DNA from: Peribacillus sp044761665
GTDB taxonomy: Bacteria > Bacillota > Bacilli > Bacillales > DSM-1321
Length of the DNA stretch: 64,000 nt
Assembly: GCF_044761665.1 (NCBI RefSeq)
Contig: NZ_JBIWCW010000015.1
Location: forward strand, 11,668-75,667
Reading direction: 5' to 3'
Both the position numbers and the translations under genes were made by a program. Below, piece by piece: positions 8,285 through 16,921 of this stretch (its first letter is position 1; each line of letters begins with the position of its first letter). The notes beneath the pieces are model-generated. The model saw only the letters and a list, made by a program, of their open reading frames with translations, did not search any database and was not told where the DNA came from.

Positions 8285-10494
8285 GAGCAAGTTTTTTTCA
8301 TAAGGGTTTCCCAACTGCTCCGAAAGCGTTCCCATTCACCCTCTTCAAGATTTCCACGGTAAATCATTATTTCGTACCGTTCGGTCATTTCCCTCATCAT
8401 TTCCGTCTCATAAACAGCATCCACGTAGGCTGCATACTCCCGCAACGTTTGTCCATCAGGGCGCTCTACCCCTGCACGGCTCAACTGCTTCAATAATAAT
8501 TCGTATGCCTGCACAAAATACGGTCCGGATTTCTTTTTGGAACGGAGTATACAGACAAAAGGAAGCCATTTCCTCCTATAAAGATATCCTACAGCAACCA
8601 GGATTGCTATGTTTAAAATAATAATGGCACTCCACAGCAACATGGTTTTCTGAACTAAAAGGGTATTACCCTTGGTTGGGCTTGGTTCTTTTTCAGGTGT
8701 ATCTTGACGCTCTTTAGTCTGTGTCTCATTCTGTTTAACGACTTCTTTGGATTCCGGCTCAGCTTTCTCGGTGTCTTGAGTATTCAAATCAGAATTGTAA
8801 AAATCCGTTTGTCCATTAAATCCCTTTGTCGGTTCAAATGGTACCCATCCCAACCCCGAAAAATAAACCTCCACCCATGAATGAGCATTATTATTTGTCA
8901 CTTTATAGGCAGACTCACCTTTATAGATTGATTTCTCCCCTTCGGTATACCCCTTAATCCATCTTGCGGGAATATTGGCGGCTCGTAATAAAACGACCAT
9001 GGCCGTTGAATAATTATCGCAATACCCAATTTGGGTCTCAAACAAGAATTGGTCCACATAATCCTGATTATCACCTGGGTACGGAATATCTTCTTTAGAA
9101 TACCTAAATTCAGGGCCATCAAAGTGGTTTTCAATCGCCTTTGCTTTATCATACCAATTGTTCTCATTCCCCGTAAGTTCGTTGGCCAAATCATAGATAC
9201 GGGCTGGCAATCCTTCTGGAAGCTGCGTGTTTTTTTCCATGAGGACATCCATCGTTTCATCCTGTTCAGTGACTTTTCTTAAATCAGCCAAATCGTAACT
9301 GGGCACTTCATAAACCAGTTCATATTCTTTTGTAAGAGGGCGCTTGCTGTTTAGTTTTTCAGGAATGTACTTGTCCGTATTTTTATAATACTTAAACGAA
9401 TCCACATTCTTGGCTTCTACCTTTTTCAAGTAACCTGATTGTGGATGAAGAATGTGAAAATAGCTTTCTTGCATATTTACAGTTGTATTCATTTCTTCTG
9501 TTTGCAACACTTCAGGAACTTCAAATTCTTCTATTCCAGTCAAATCCTCCCCATTTGAAATCCTGATATAATCTTCCATGGCATCTACACCAACCCAGCC
9601 CTTTCCGGTGTAGATATCTTTGTTCTCCACCTTCCAATAATGTCCGGTCGTTGCCGTATTGTAAAAAACGACCGTGTTATCAGGTTCGATTGACCCTCCA
9701 AGAGAAGAATCATCTTCATCGTATCCCACCCGTTTATCTAAGGAATCACCATCATCATCGTTTCCTGTCACTTTATCGGAATAAGTGACGATAAACGGTA
9801 CAGGGTCCGGCCACTTAGGAGAAAACTTCGGTGCAGAAAAGCCGACCAGGGCGCTTAATAGGATCATCCCGGATAACAATAAAATCCACTTCTTGATCGG
9901 GCCTCCCGAAAACACCAAACGCTCTTGTATGGACAAGCGGAGCATCGCCAACACACCAAGCAACGAAAACCCGATAATGATGATCCTGACGATTGCCGCG
10001 TCCCCATCATAGGGAGTGAATGTATCAAGAATGGATATAAAAATGATCGTCAGCATATAAAGCAAAAAAATATTTTGCCTTACTGTCACCCAGTAATGTA
10101 TCAAATACGTTACAAGCCAAAGAAGCACAAAAAATAGTAACGTTCGAAAGGGATTAGAAAGCATCTCCCACTTCCCCGCAAAAATATTCGAAAGGTTATC
10201 CGTTAAGTCCAGTAAATCACCAGTAAGCCAGTTGAATGTCATGAAAGAGATGGACGAATAAAAGAAATGGATCGCAATTAATATAAAAGCACTTACGAGG
10301 ATGAAGCGCACAATCCAATGGACGCGAAAATAGAGTAAGACTAAGGAAAAAACCACAAAAATAATAAAGATCAGGATATTGCCCGTATCAGTAAGCTTCT
10401 CTACAGGTCGTAACCATTCGGTAATTAATAGAAGACCAAATACATATAAGAGAACAGACATCCATCTTTCCAATTTGGTAGACTCAGCGTGCAT
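8281..10494 (-). CDS. yebA: Membrane-bound transglutaminase-like protein (YebA/TgpA family)
   Basis: A 737-aa protein with about six N-terminal membrane segments (residues 10-215), an extracytoplasmic transglutaminase-like domain (about 330-570), one further membrane segment near 620-645 and a C-terminal cytoplasmic DUF4129-like tail. The thiol-protease-type triad is visible: Cys in GYCDNYSTA, His in NNAHSWVEV, and an acidic residue in the PFEPTKGF region. The proline- and glutamate-rich linker (about 575-615) precedes the last membrane segment. The start overlaps yeaD by 11 nt. With yeaC and yeaD it forms the MoxR/DUF58/transglutaminase module next to guaA in B. subtilis. The substrate is unknown. 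Confidence 0.9.
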   Translation of the reverse strand: MHAESTKLERWMSVLLYVFGLLLITEWLRPVEKLTDTGNILIFIIFVVFSLVLLYFRVHWIVRFILVSAFILIAIHFFYSSISFMTFNWLTGDLLDLTDNLSNIFAGKWEMLSNPFRTLLFFVLLWLVTYLIHYWVTVRQNIFLLYMLTIIFISILDTFTPYDGDAAIVRIIIIGFSLLGVLAMLRLSIQERLVFSGGPIKKWILLLSGMILLSALVGFSAPKFSPKWPDPVPFIVTYSDKVTGNDDDGDSLDKRVGYDEDDSSLGGSIEPDNTVVFYNTATTGHYWKVENKDIYTGKGWVGVDAMEDYIRISNGEDLTGIEEFEVPEVLQTEEMNTTVNMQESYFHILHPQSGYLKKVEAKNVDSFKYYKNTDKYIPEKLNSKRPLTKEYELVYEVPSYDLADLRKVTEQDETMDVLMEKNTQLPEGLPARIYDLANELTGNENNWYDKAKAIENHFDGPEFRYSKEDIPYPGDNQDYVDQFLFETQIGYCDNYSTAMVVLLRAANIPARWIKGYTEGEKSIYKGESAYKVTNNNAHSWVEVYFSGLGWVPFEPTKGFNGQTDFYNSDLNTQDTEKAEPESKEVVKQNETQTKERQDTPEKEPSPTKGNTLLVQKTMLLWSAIIILNIAILVAVGYLYRRKWLPFVCILRSKKKSGPYFVQAYELLLKQLSRAGVERPDGQTLREYAAYVDAVYETEMMREMTERYEIMIYRGNLEEGEWERFRSSWETLMKKTCS

Positions 10495-11668
10495 TTGCCT
10501 TCACCTCCGTTCGTTCGTTTTGAAGGTGTCCCGGCTCAAAGAAACCCAGCTTCATTCCACGCGCTAACGCCACCGATTTTACATTTTTTTCCTCACTTGT
10601 GAAATCACCCGGGCTTTTCACGCAAAACAACGTCATTTGATTTCCACCAAAAGCACTAAGTCCGTCTAGCTTTTCCATTGTTAATTCAGTGATCACGCAT
10701 ATTACAGAAGCGTTTGAAGGCACGATTCCCTTCTGCAACTTTCCATTCCATACGTTTATGCTCGTAGCCTTGGCTTTAGTGAGCTGGTAAAAAAGTTTTC
10801 TCCTCTGTTTACTGCCCCCTCTAGCCGGTACGACCTCCCTCGACCCCGTACTAGCCAAACCAACATCCATACCCCTTTTTATCAAGGCATGCACCAAGGA
10901 GGCTGTCAGTACGATAGCTTCCTCGAAAAAGGGAGAGACTTGCTCATCAAGCAAGAGTAAGGTATCGTGGCTTCTCTGTTCCTCAAATTCCTTTGTCATG
11001 ATTTCACTTGTTCTGGCTGTGGCCTTCCAGTTTATCCAAGACAATTGATCACCCGGCTGATACTCTCTAATTCCTGACACAACCGAATGTTCCCGCTGCC
11101 TTTTTTTCGAAGACCCTACTTGACCCTGAGTGAATACATACTCCAAATGCTTATAATTCAACTCCTGATAAGTCGGAAAAACGGTGATTTTCATAGGAGA
11201 TCTCATTGTCGCTTCCTTTTCATAAAGTCCAAGAAAATCCCCAATGCTAAAGCGAACCGCATGCAAGAAATGTTCGCCACGCGGCAGGCTATCCAAGGTA
11301 TATGTCAGATTGAAGGATCGTTTAAATCCTGGGAATAAAAGTGTTCGTTTTGTCATATCTATCGGTAACTCCTCTTCTACAACCATATATAAAAGAGGCA
11401 AACGGTTTTTACGAGAGAATATCAATGTTATTTCTACAGATTCTCCTGCCTGGCATTCCTGTTTACTTATTTTTCTCTCCACATCAAAAGCTTGAAGTGG
11501 ATAAAACACCAGAATCATAGCGTACACAGCAAACGGCAAAAAAGTATAGAATATGAACCAGCTGATGAACCCGCCTTGAAACATCGCAAAACTGAAAGAC
11601 AGTAGCATAAGTATAAGAATTCCGCTGACACTTCTATTTTTCTTCAATAAGGTAAGCATTCTCCCCAT
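10484..11668 (-). CDS. yeaD: DUF58 domain protein (YeaD)
   Basis: A 394-aa protein with two N-terminal hydrophobic segments (about residues 12-55) and a DUF58 core marked by REYQPGDQLSWINWKATART (about 210-230), a signature shared across the family. DUF58 proteins have a von Willebrand-like fold and are encoded with MoxR ATPases, which are thought to act as chaperones for them. The start codon overlaps the yeaC stop as TGATG, and its 3' end overlaps yebA by 11 nt, so the three are one translation-coupled operon. Biochemical role unknown. Confidence 0.88.
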   Translation of the reverse strand: MGRMLTLLKKNRSVSGILILMLLSFSFAMFQGGFISWFIFYTFLPFAVYAMILVFYPLQAFDVERKISKQECQAGESVEITLIFSRKNRLPLLYMVVEEELPIDMTKRTLLFPGFKRSFNLTYTLDSLPRGEHFLHAVRFSIGDFLGLYEKEATMRSPMKITVFPTYQELNYKHLEYVFTQGQVGSSKKRQREHSVVSGIREYQPGDQLSWINWKATARTSEIMTKEFEEQRSHDTLLLLDEQVSPFFEEAIVLTASLVHALIKRGMDVGLASTGSREVVPARGGSKQRRKLFYQLTKAKATSINVWNGKLQKGIVPSNASVICVITELTMEKLDGLSAFGGNQMTLFCVKSPGDFTSEEKNVKSVALARGMKLGFFEPGHLQNERTEVKANAR

Positions 11669-12624
11669 CAGGTCACTGCCCTCTTCACTGGCACCTCTGT
11701 CGTAGCCACAATCTCATGAATCACCATCTCGGCATTCACTCCTGCATAATTCGCCTCCGGATTAAGAATCAGACGATGGGCAAAAACATACGGAATCAAA
11801 TGCTGCACATCATCCGGTAGGACGTAATCCCTTCCTTTCAGAAGTGCATAGGCTTGGGTAGCCTTCATTAAGGCAATCGAGCCACGTGGGCTGACCCCAA
11901 GATACACACTTTCATGTTTACGTGATTGGTTGGCAAGCTCGACGATATACCTCTTTATGGTGTCATCCACTATCACGGACTTCGCCTCTAATTGCAAATC
12001 TATCAAATCCTGCAAAGTGATGACGGATTGCAACTCTTCAATAGGTGCGGTGTATTGAGCCCGGTGCAACACTTCAATTTCTTCCGCTACATCCGGATAG
12101 CCCATTTTCATTTTCAACAAAAAACGATCCAACTGCGCCTCTGGAAGAGGGTATGTACCTTCGTAATCAATTGGATTTTGAGTGGCCATGACAAAAAATG
12201 GCTGCTCCAATTTCCTTGTCACGCCATCCACCGTCACACTTGCTTCTTCCATCCCTTCAAGCAGGGCGGATTGCGTTTTCGGGGATGTTCGGTTGATTTC
12301 ATCAGCCAATATAATATGGCCCATGATCGGTCCCGGCCTGAAGATGAATTCCTGTTCCTTTGGGTTGAAAATCGACACACCCGTTACATCAGACGGCAAC
12401 AAGTCTGGTGTGAATTGTATCCGTTTGAAATCCGCTCCGATGGACTTTGCGAGGGCGCGGACCATGACGGTCTTACCCACACCTGGTACGTCCTCCAATA
12501 AGACATGTCCCCCGGAAAGGAGAGCCACCAGACTCAATTCTGCAATATCCCTTTTCCCAATAATGACCTTTTCTATATTTTCTAAAATCATATCCAATTT
12601 TTGATTCACCTGTTTATAAATCAT
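11668..12624 (-). CDS. yeaC: MoxR family AAA+ ATPase (YeaC)
   Basis: A 318-aa AAA+ ATPase of the MoxR group. Walker A is GVGKTVMV near residues 48-55. Walker B is ILADEINR near 106-113, followed by the MoxR hallmark TSPKTQSALLEGMEE. Sensor residues lie in ATQNPIDYEG, and the C-terminal lid domain covers about 220-310. ATG follows GAGGTAGAGG. It is first in the yeaC-yeaD-yebA operon, and the family is believed to assemble or activate VWA or DUF58 partners. Confidence in family is high; the client is inferred from the neighbours. Confidence 0.92.
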   Translation of the reverse strand: MIYKQVNQKLDMILENIEKVIIGKRDIAELSLVALLSGGHVLLEDVPGVGKTVMVRALAKSIGADFKRIQFTPDLLPSDVTGVSIFNPKEQEFIFRPGPIMGHIILADEINRTSPKTQSALLEGMEEASVTVDGVTRKLEQPFFVMATQNPIDYEGTYPLPEAQLDRFLLKMKMGYPDVAEEIEVLHRAQYTAPIEELQSVITLQDLIDLQLEAKSVIVDDTIKRYIVELANQSRKHESVYLGVSPRGSIALMKATQAYALLKGRDYVLPDDVQHLIPYVFAHRLILNPEANYAGVNAEMVIHEIVATTEVPVKRAVT

Positions 12625-12765
12625 CCTCTACCTCCCATAATTTCATAAATCACTCATGTTCAACTCTTATATATTCGACATTAATTTTACAATAACCTCC
12701 AATTTCAACCTATAAAGTGAGTTTACTAGATAATTTATCCCATAAGCTGCATTCTCTGAATTTTT

Positions 12766-12797
12766 TTGACTATTTATGCAATTAGTTATGCTAAAAT
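12766..12797 (+). promoter_or_regulatory. Promoter of the cobalamin operon
   Basis: Extended -10 TGCTAAAAT (12789-12797) with a TTGACT 20 bp upstream. The spacing is long, so the extended -10 is the stronger evidence. It precedes the B12 aptamer. Confidence 0.5.
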
Positions 12798-12821
12798 GGT
12801 ACTAAGTGAATATGAACCATG

Positions 12822-13016
12822 CAGAAAATAGGTGCTGACTTGTCAGCTTAATAGGGAATTCGGTGTAAGACCGAAGCTGTTTCCGCAACTGTAAGTGCTA
12901 ATGAAATAAGAAATATACCACTGTTTGAGGATGAATCCGCACGCACGATACCATTCATTCATTTCAAATGGGAAGGTTCTTAGAGTAAAAAGATGCACGA
13001 GCCAGGAGACCTGCCT
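12822..13016 (+). promoter_or_regulatory. Cobalamin (B12) riboswitch
   Basis: The leader shows the conserved elements in order: an AGGTGC-like 5' segment, the GGGAA / GGTG-TAAG-ACC region, TTCCGCAACTGT, and the B12 box GCCAGGAGACCTGCC at 13001-13015. It precedes a cobalamin adenosyltransferase-like gene and a B12-binding lipoprotein. A terminator at 13109-13140 is the likely expression platform, giving repression by adenosylcobalamin. Confidence 0.95.
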
Positions 13017-13108
13017 TTTTTTTATCGTATTTTGCTCTTCGGAAGTTAAGAGGATTGTACGGCACTCTTCCATCTTTTTTCTAATTCGAGATACATAGAT
13101 GTCCGTTT

Positions 13109-13140
13109 GCCGACCAATACCTTTGGTCGGCTTTTTCTTT
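13109..13140 (+). terminator. Terminator of the cobalamin riboswitch
   Basis: Arms GCCGACCAA (13109-13117) and TTGGTCGGC (13123-13131) form a perfect 9-bp stem followed by TTTTTCTTT. It lies between the aptamer and the first coding region. Confidence 0.85.
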
Positions 13141-13197
13141 TGCCGTCGAACAGCACTGCGAAGGTCATTCACACTACCCAGAAAAGGAGGAAACGTT

Positions 13198-13743
13198 TTG
13201 TCGAAGAAAGATTTTCGTTTTTTATGTTACCCATTCATGCGCGAATCGGCATCAACTGTAGATTATGAAATCCGCACCGATTCATTGACGACACAGATGG
13301 GACTGGCAGCTTCGTTAACGAAAGAAATTCCTGAAGTGTACAATGATTTAATGGAACTGATGCCGATGGCTTATCATTTAAATGGTTCTGCCCGTGGGAA
13401 ATTAGCCATAAGCGAAGACGATTTGAACCGTCTTAGTGACATCTATGACTATTATGTCGCTGAAGTAAAGGAAAGCATTGAAACATTTGTGCTTCCGCAA
13501 GGCTCAACGGCTGCTTGCATTTTGCACACTTGTCGTAGCGAAGCAAAGAAATCAGTAAGGGCCTTACATAAAGTCAGTACGGAAAAAGAGGTACCGTCTA
13601 TCCTTTTTGATTATGCTCATTTGCTTGCTAATGTTCTTTTCGTGATGGCTGTCTATGTCAATAAACAGCTTGGTGTCAAAGAGATTCCCTTTATCAGCAA
13701 ATCATATCCAACCAAACCGATGAAAAAGAAAGTGGAGGAATAA
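13198..13743 (+). CDS. Cobalamin adenosyltransferase-like protein (PduO fold, divergent)
   Basis: A 181-aa protein from a TTG start at 13198, chosen because AAAGGAGG lies 7 nt upstream; the longer frame from 13099 would run through the riboswitch terminator. Residues about 100-135 resemble the PduO-type ATP:cob(I)alamin adenosyltransferase core: FVLPQGSTAACILH matches the family's FILPGGS...ALH pattern. The following arginine-rich ATP-binding segment is altered (CRSEAKKSVRAL), and the N-terminal glycine-rich ATP motif is absent. It may therefore bind B12 without full adenosyltransferase activity. It is the first gene under the B12 riboswitch and ends 3 nt before the btuF-like gene. Confidence 0.65.
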   Translation: MSKKDFRFLCYPFMRESASTVDYEIRTDSLTTQMGLAASLTKEIPEVYNDLMELMPMAYHLNGSARGKLAISEDDLNRLSDIYDYYVAEVKESIETFVLPQGSTAACILHTCRSEAKKSVRALHKVSTEKEVPSILFDYAHLLANVLFVMAVYVNKQLGVKEIPFISKSYPTKPMKKKVEE

Positions 13744-13746
13744 AAC

Positions 13747-14697
13747 ATGAAAAGAACGTTAAGATTCAGTTGGATTGCCATTCTGATGCTTGCCCTTTTC
13801 CTTACTGGATGTGCCTCAAATGATGACCAAAAATCCACAGAGAAACAAGATCCTAAAACAACTGAAGATGTCAAAGCCTATACCGTCACTGATGATAATG
13901 GAAAAGAAATTACGTTTGATAAAGTACCGAAAACGGTCGTTTCACTTCAACCGAGTAATACAGAGATTCTATATGCCCTGGGCGTAGGTGATAAAGTGAT
14001 TGGAGCGACCGATTATGATAATTATCCTGAGGAAGCTAAAGAAGTTGAACGTGTTTCTGATTCGATGACGATCAACTCCGAAAAAATCATCGCTTTGAAA
14101 CCAGATATCATCCTTGCCTATACGATTGGTGATGAAGCAACATTAAAACCACTAGAAGATGCCGGCATTCCTATTTTTATCATTAAATCGGCAGTGAATT
14201 TCGATGATGTATATGGAGATATTAATCAAATCGCCGAAGTAATGGGCGTAACGGAAAAAGGGAATGAATTAGTCCAGACTATTCAAACACAAATCAAAGA
14301 TGTTGAAGACAAAGTGGCGAATGTTGATTCTAAAGAAAAAACATATTTCGAAATCAGTCCTTCCCCTGAAATTTATACAGCAGGAGCAGAAACCTTCCAA
14401 CAAGAGATTTTAGCTTCGGCCGGTATCGATAATATCTTCACCGACCAGAAGGGCTGGGCAAAAATAGCTGATGAAGAAGTGGTCAAGCGCAACCCAGATA
14501 CAATCATTACAACCGTTGGCTATGTGGAAAATGCAGTGGATGAAATCAAATCCCGCAAAGGCTGGGGAAATATCAGCGCAGTGAAGCAAAATCAAGTATA
14601 TCAGCTTAACGAAGATGTCATGTCACGTCCGGGACCGCGTATCGGCGAAGCTGTTGAACTAGCCGCCAAGACCGTATATCCGGAACTATTCAAATAA
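13747..14697 (+). CDS. Cobalamin ABC transporter substrate-binding lipoprotein (BtuF-like)
   Basis: A 316-aa class III periplasmic-binding-type lipoprotein. The signal peptide ends in the lipobox LTGC (Cys about residue 22). The body has two lobes joined by a helix, starting with YTVTDDNGKEITFDKVPKT and the family's VVSLQPSNTEILYALG. It resembles B. subtilis YvrC (BtuF). Under the B12 riboswitch it should bind vitamin B12 at the outer membrane face and deliver it to a BtuCD permease. No permease or ATPase gene follows; a terminator does, so partners must be encoded elsewhere. Siderophore binding is the main alternative, made unlikely by the riboswitch. Confidence 0.88.
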   Translation: MKRTLRFSWIAILMLALFLTGCASNDDQKSTEKQDPKTTEDVKAYTVTDDNGKEITFDKVPKTVVSLQPSNTEILYALGVGDKVIGATDYDNYPEEAKEVERVSDSMTINSEKIIALKPDIILAYTIGDEATLKPLEDAGIPIFIIKSAVNFDDVYGDINQIAEVMGVTEKGNELVQTIQTQIKDVEDKVANVDSKEKTYFEISPSPEIYTAGAETFQQEILASAGIDNIFTDQKGWAKIADEEVVKRNPDTIITTVGYVENAVDEIKSRKGWGNISAVKQNQVYQLNEDVMSRPGPRIGEAVELAAKTVYPELFK

Positions 14698-14702
14698 AGG
14701 TC

Positions 14703-14743
14703 AAATCAAAACCCGCGTGAAACCATCATGCGGGTTTTGATTT
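14703..14743. terminator. Bidirectional terminator between btuF-like and VWA genes
   Basis: Arms AAATCAAAACCCGC (14703-14716) and GCGGGTTTTGATTT (14730-14743) pair perfectly over 14 bp, T-rich on both sides. It lies between two converging genes. Confidence 0.85.
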
Positions 14744-14744
14744 T

Positions 14745-16139
14745 CTAATTTTTATATTTCTCTTTCATCTCTTCTTCTTTCTTTTTAATCGATTCTTTCA
14801 AACTCTCTCCTTCATTTTTCACAGTCGTATTCAACTCTTCATATTTATCGTCATAATACTCTTTTATTATTTCACGGCGTTGTTTGACCAGACTGCGAAC
14901 TTCCTCCCATGTCTCATAATTTATTTGATCCTTATCCTTTAAATAACTCGTAGCTTCATACATGCGATTGCTTTCATCAGAGGACAATCTAGAGAAATCG
15001 TTTTTTTCTTCAAGTAAAGAGGATATCTTCTTATTTTGTTCATCTCGAACGATACTCCAATTTTCATTGCCCCAACTCCACCATTGGTTCCAGAGATCCC
15101 TACGCTCTTCATCCCACATCTTATTGAAATCATCGGCATCATTGACGGTTTCAAATTCCCCTCCGCCGGCCTCAGCCACTTCACGTAATTGTTTTTGTCC
15201 CTTACTATCCACGTTGAACCCTATAATATTAATAACTGGTTCAATATTGGAATCATGCAAGTCTTTAGCGGCTCTAACTGGATCTCCATCGCATGTTTCT
15301 ATTCCATCACTGACGATATACATGATATTTTGACCTTCTGACCTTGCTTTTTCAAAATCTTCCTTTGTTTCCGAAATGGCTTTTGCAATCGGTGTCCATC
15401 CAGTCGGTTTAAAATCACCTAATGCTTCCCCGAAGTCCCCTTTATTATATGGGGCCAAATCATAAACCACTTCCGTACTATCACAGGATATCTTTTTATC
15501 TTTATCATCATTGCTTCCTTTATGTCCATAGACACGTAGCATGATGTTTGCCCCTTCCGGAAGAGACGCGACAAATTCATTAATTGCTTTTTTCGCCAGC
15601 TCCATTTTCGTTTTCCCGCCTACCTTTTGGTTCATGCTCCCACTTGCATCAAGTAAAATTGCGATATTCACGTCAATGCCCAATTCACCGCTGCCGTCAA
15701 TGGTGATTCCACCTGGCATTTCCGTTACCGCCGTTTCAATGGAAGGATTGAATTCTTCGAAGAACTGATACTTTCCTTTATAGTTTTCACCTTCACCCAT
15801 CTGTTTCAATAAGGTCTGATACACTTCGAAGCTATCTTTTTCCTGGAGGTCCTGTTTGTCTAATGTTCTATGTATAATGGCTTCATTGTATTTATTTCCC
15901 GTGTACCTCCCAGGCTTTTCTTCAATAATTTCATCCATGGTTGTAGCAATCTCAAAATCTTCTTCCAACACTTCATCTTCTTCTGCACTCTCTTTTTTCT
16001 CTTTTTTCTCACCACTTGCTTCTTCTTTTGGTACTCCATTTGTCTCTTCATTTTTAAGATTACAACCTGTCAGAGCAAGTAAAAAAAAGAGGGTAGCCAG
16101 ACATACCATCCCTAATTTCCACCTATTTTTCTCAAACAT
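14745..16139 (-). CDS. VWA-domain lipoprotein next to the type VII secretion operon
   Basis: A 464-aa lipoprotein. I chose the ATG at 16139 because GGAGGA precedes it by 6 nt; an upstream start at 16184 lacks this. The signal peptide ends in LTGC. After a Glu/Lys-rich linker comes a von Willebrand A domain with a complete MIDAS motif DASGSMN and the downstream SDGIETCDGD acidic loop. The C-terminal 130 residues are charged and helical, probably coiled coil. It is convergent to btuF and follows the secretion genes on the same strand, separated by a small-ORF gene and a terminator. Function unknown; a surface-exposed metal-dependent adhesion or scaffold role is inferred from the domain. Confidence 0.8.
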   Translation of the reverse strand: MFEKNRWKLGMVCLATLFFLLALTGCNLKNEETNGVPKEEASGEKKEKKESAEEDEVLEEDFEIATTMDEIIEEKPGRYTGNKYNEAIIHRTLDKQDLQEKDSFEVYQTLLKQMGEGENYKGKYQFFEEFNPSIETAVTEMPGGITIDGSGELGIDVNIAILLDASGSMNQKVGGKTKMELAKKAINEFVASLPEGANIMLRVYGHKGSNDDKDKKISCDSTEVVYDLAPYNKGDFGEALGDFKPTGWTPIAKAISETKEDFEKARSEGQNIMYIVSDGIETCDGDPVRAAKDLHDSNIEPVINIIGFNVDSKGQKQLREVAEAGGGEFETVNDADDFNKMWDEERRDLWNQWWSWGNENWSIVRDEQNKKISSLLEEKNDFSRLSSDESNRMYEATSYLKDKDQINYETWEEVRSLVKQRREIIKEYYDDKYEELNTTVKNEGESLKESIKKKEEEMKEKYKN

Positions 16140-16276
16140 GACATCTCCTCCACTTACCATTTTTATCCATCCGTATATACCCAATTACCCTATTTCCTCC
16201 CTAAAAAAACCTATTCAGCCTTTAACACCATAAAATATTTCTCTTCTTCCAACCTCTACGCTTCCACCCATACATA

Positions 16277-16285
16277 TGCTAAAAT
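16277..16285 (+). promoter_or_regulatory. Extended -10 element before a 24-codon gene
   Basis: TGCTAAAAT, an extended -10, lies 35 nt upstream of the small ORF. No convincing -35 is present. Confidence 0.4.
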
Positions 16286-16319
16286 GAACAATTAAATCCG
16301 AAAAATTGAGGTAATGAAC

Positions 16320-16394
16320 ATGTATAAAAAATTCTTTATATGGGTCTTTACAATTGCCCTTCTATTAGGGCTGATTACCACTCTTCTAAAGTAG
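16320..16394 (+). CDS. Putative 24-aa membrane peptide
   Basis: MYKKFFIWVFTIALLLGLIT continues with TLLK and a stop: a lysine-capped single membrane helix. The ATG has GAGG 8 nt upstream, an extended -10 further up, and a terminator 10 nt past the stop, so it has the parts of a stand-alone transcription unit. An in-frame ATG 6 nt earlier is too close to the ribosome site. It lies between yueC and the VWA lipoprotein, opposite in strand. Function unknown; small hydrophobic peptides of this type can be toxins of type I modules or regulators of membrane complexes, but nothing here decides. Confidence 0.5.
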   Translation: MYKKFFIWVFTIALLLGLITTLLK

Positions 16395-16404
16395 GTATAA
16401 ACAA

Positions 16405-16435
16405 AAGCCCGACTCCTATATCTGGAATCGGGCTT
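16405..16435. terminator. Terminator shared by the small ORF and yueC
   Basis: AAGCCCGA...TCC pairs with GGA...TCGGGCTT, with one bulge. T-rich on the plus side (CTTTC) and TTTTGTTT on the minus side, so it can end both converging units. Confidence 0.7.
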
Positions 16436-16438
16436 CTT

Positions 16439-16921
16439 TCACTTTATATTCCCTTCTTGATTCAACCTACCCATTTTCGGGATGAGGACTACAAATAAAC
16501 ACACCACGGCAATTCCTAAAACAATCCCCAGTAGGACTGATAAATCAAAGTTCAAGAAGGATTTCTCTTCTTCTAAATTCCTCTTTCTAATGGGGACTTC
16601 CGTAGAGAACAACCCCATATCTTCCGCTTTGGAAGCAATGATATTATTATCCTCCGTCACAGGAGAAAGAAAAAGAGAGTCTTCTATCGAGTCTATGATT
16701 TCATACTTTCCTCTTTCAAAAGTAAGTCCCTTTAATTCTTCCGGTATCTTCTCCTTCTGTTTCAATAACTCCTCATCATGAAAATATTCAGTTTGAATAT
16801 TGATATCTTTTTCTTGATACATATTCGGCTCCACGATGGGTTCCTCTTCTGCCTGTCCAGGTACGGGCTGGCTGAAGAGGAATAGGAAAAGCACGAGAAG
16901 AATCCGTTTACTCCACTTCAT
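16439..16921 (-). CDS. essA: Type VII secretion protein EssA (YueC)
   Basis: A 160-aa protein from the ATG at 16921; an in-frame TTG at 16945 is less likely. It has an N-terminal hydrophobic segment (residues 5-22), an extracytoplasmic acidic middle and a C-terminal membrane helix near 125-148 followed by a short basic tail. This layout and its place after yueB match YueC/EssA, a membrane subunit of Firmicutes T7SSb machines. It overlaps the end of yueB by 14 nt. It is the last gene of the machine operon; no yueD follows. Confidence 0.8.
   Translation of the reverse strand: MKWSKRILLVLFLFLFSQPVPGQAEEEPIVEPNMYQEKDINIQTEYFHDEELLKQKEKIPEELKGLTFERGKYEIIDSIEDSLFLSPVTEDNNIIASKAEDMGLFSTEVPIRKRNLEEEKSFLNFDLSVLLGIVLGIAVVCLFVVLIPKMGRLNQEGNIK

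Noticed and set aside
11992..12604. Two long plus-strand frames opposite yeaC
   Set aside because: They are antisense shadows of a gene with conserved AAA+ motifs; no ribosome sites.
13099..13200. N-terminal extension of the adenosyltransferase-like frame
   Set aside because: It is the open read-through of the B12 riboswitch terminator; the ribosome site and TTG at 13198 define the start.
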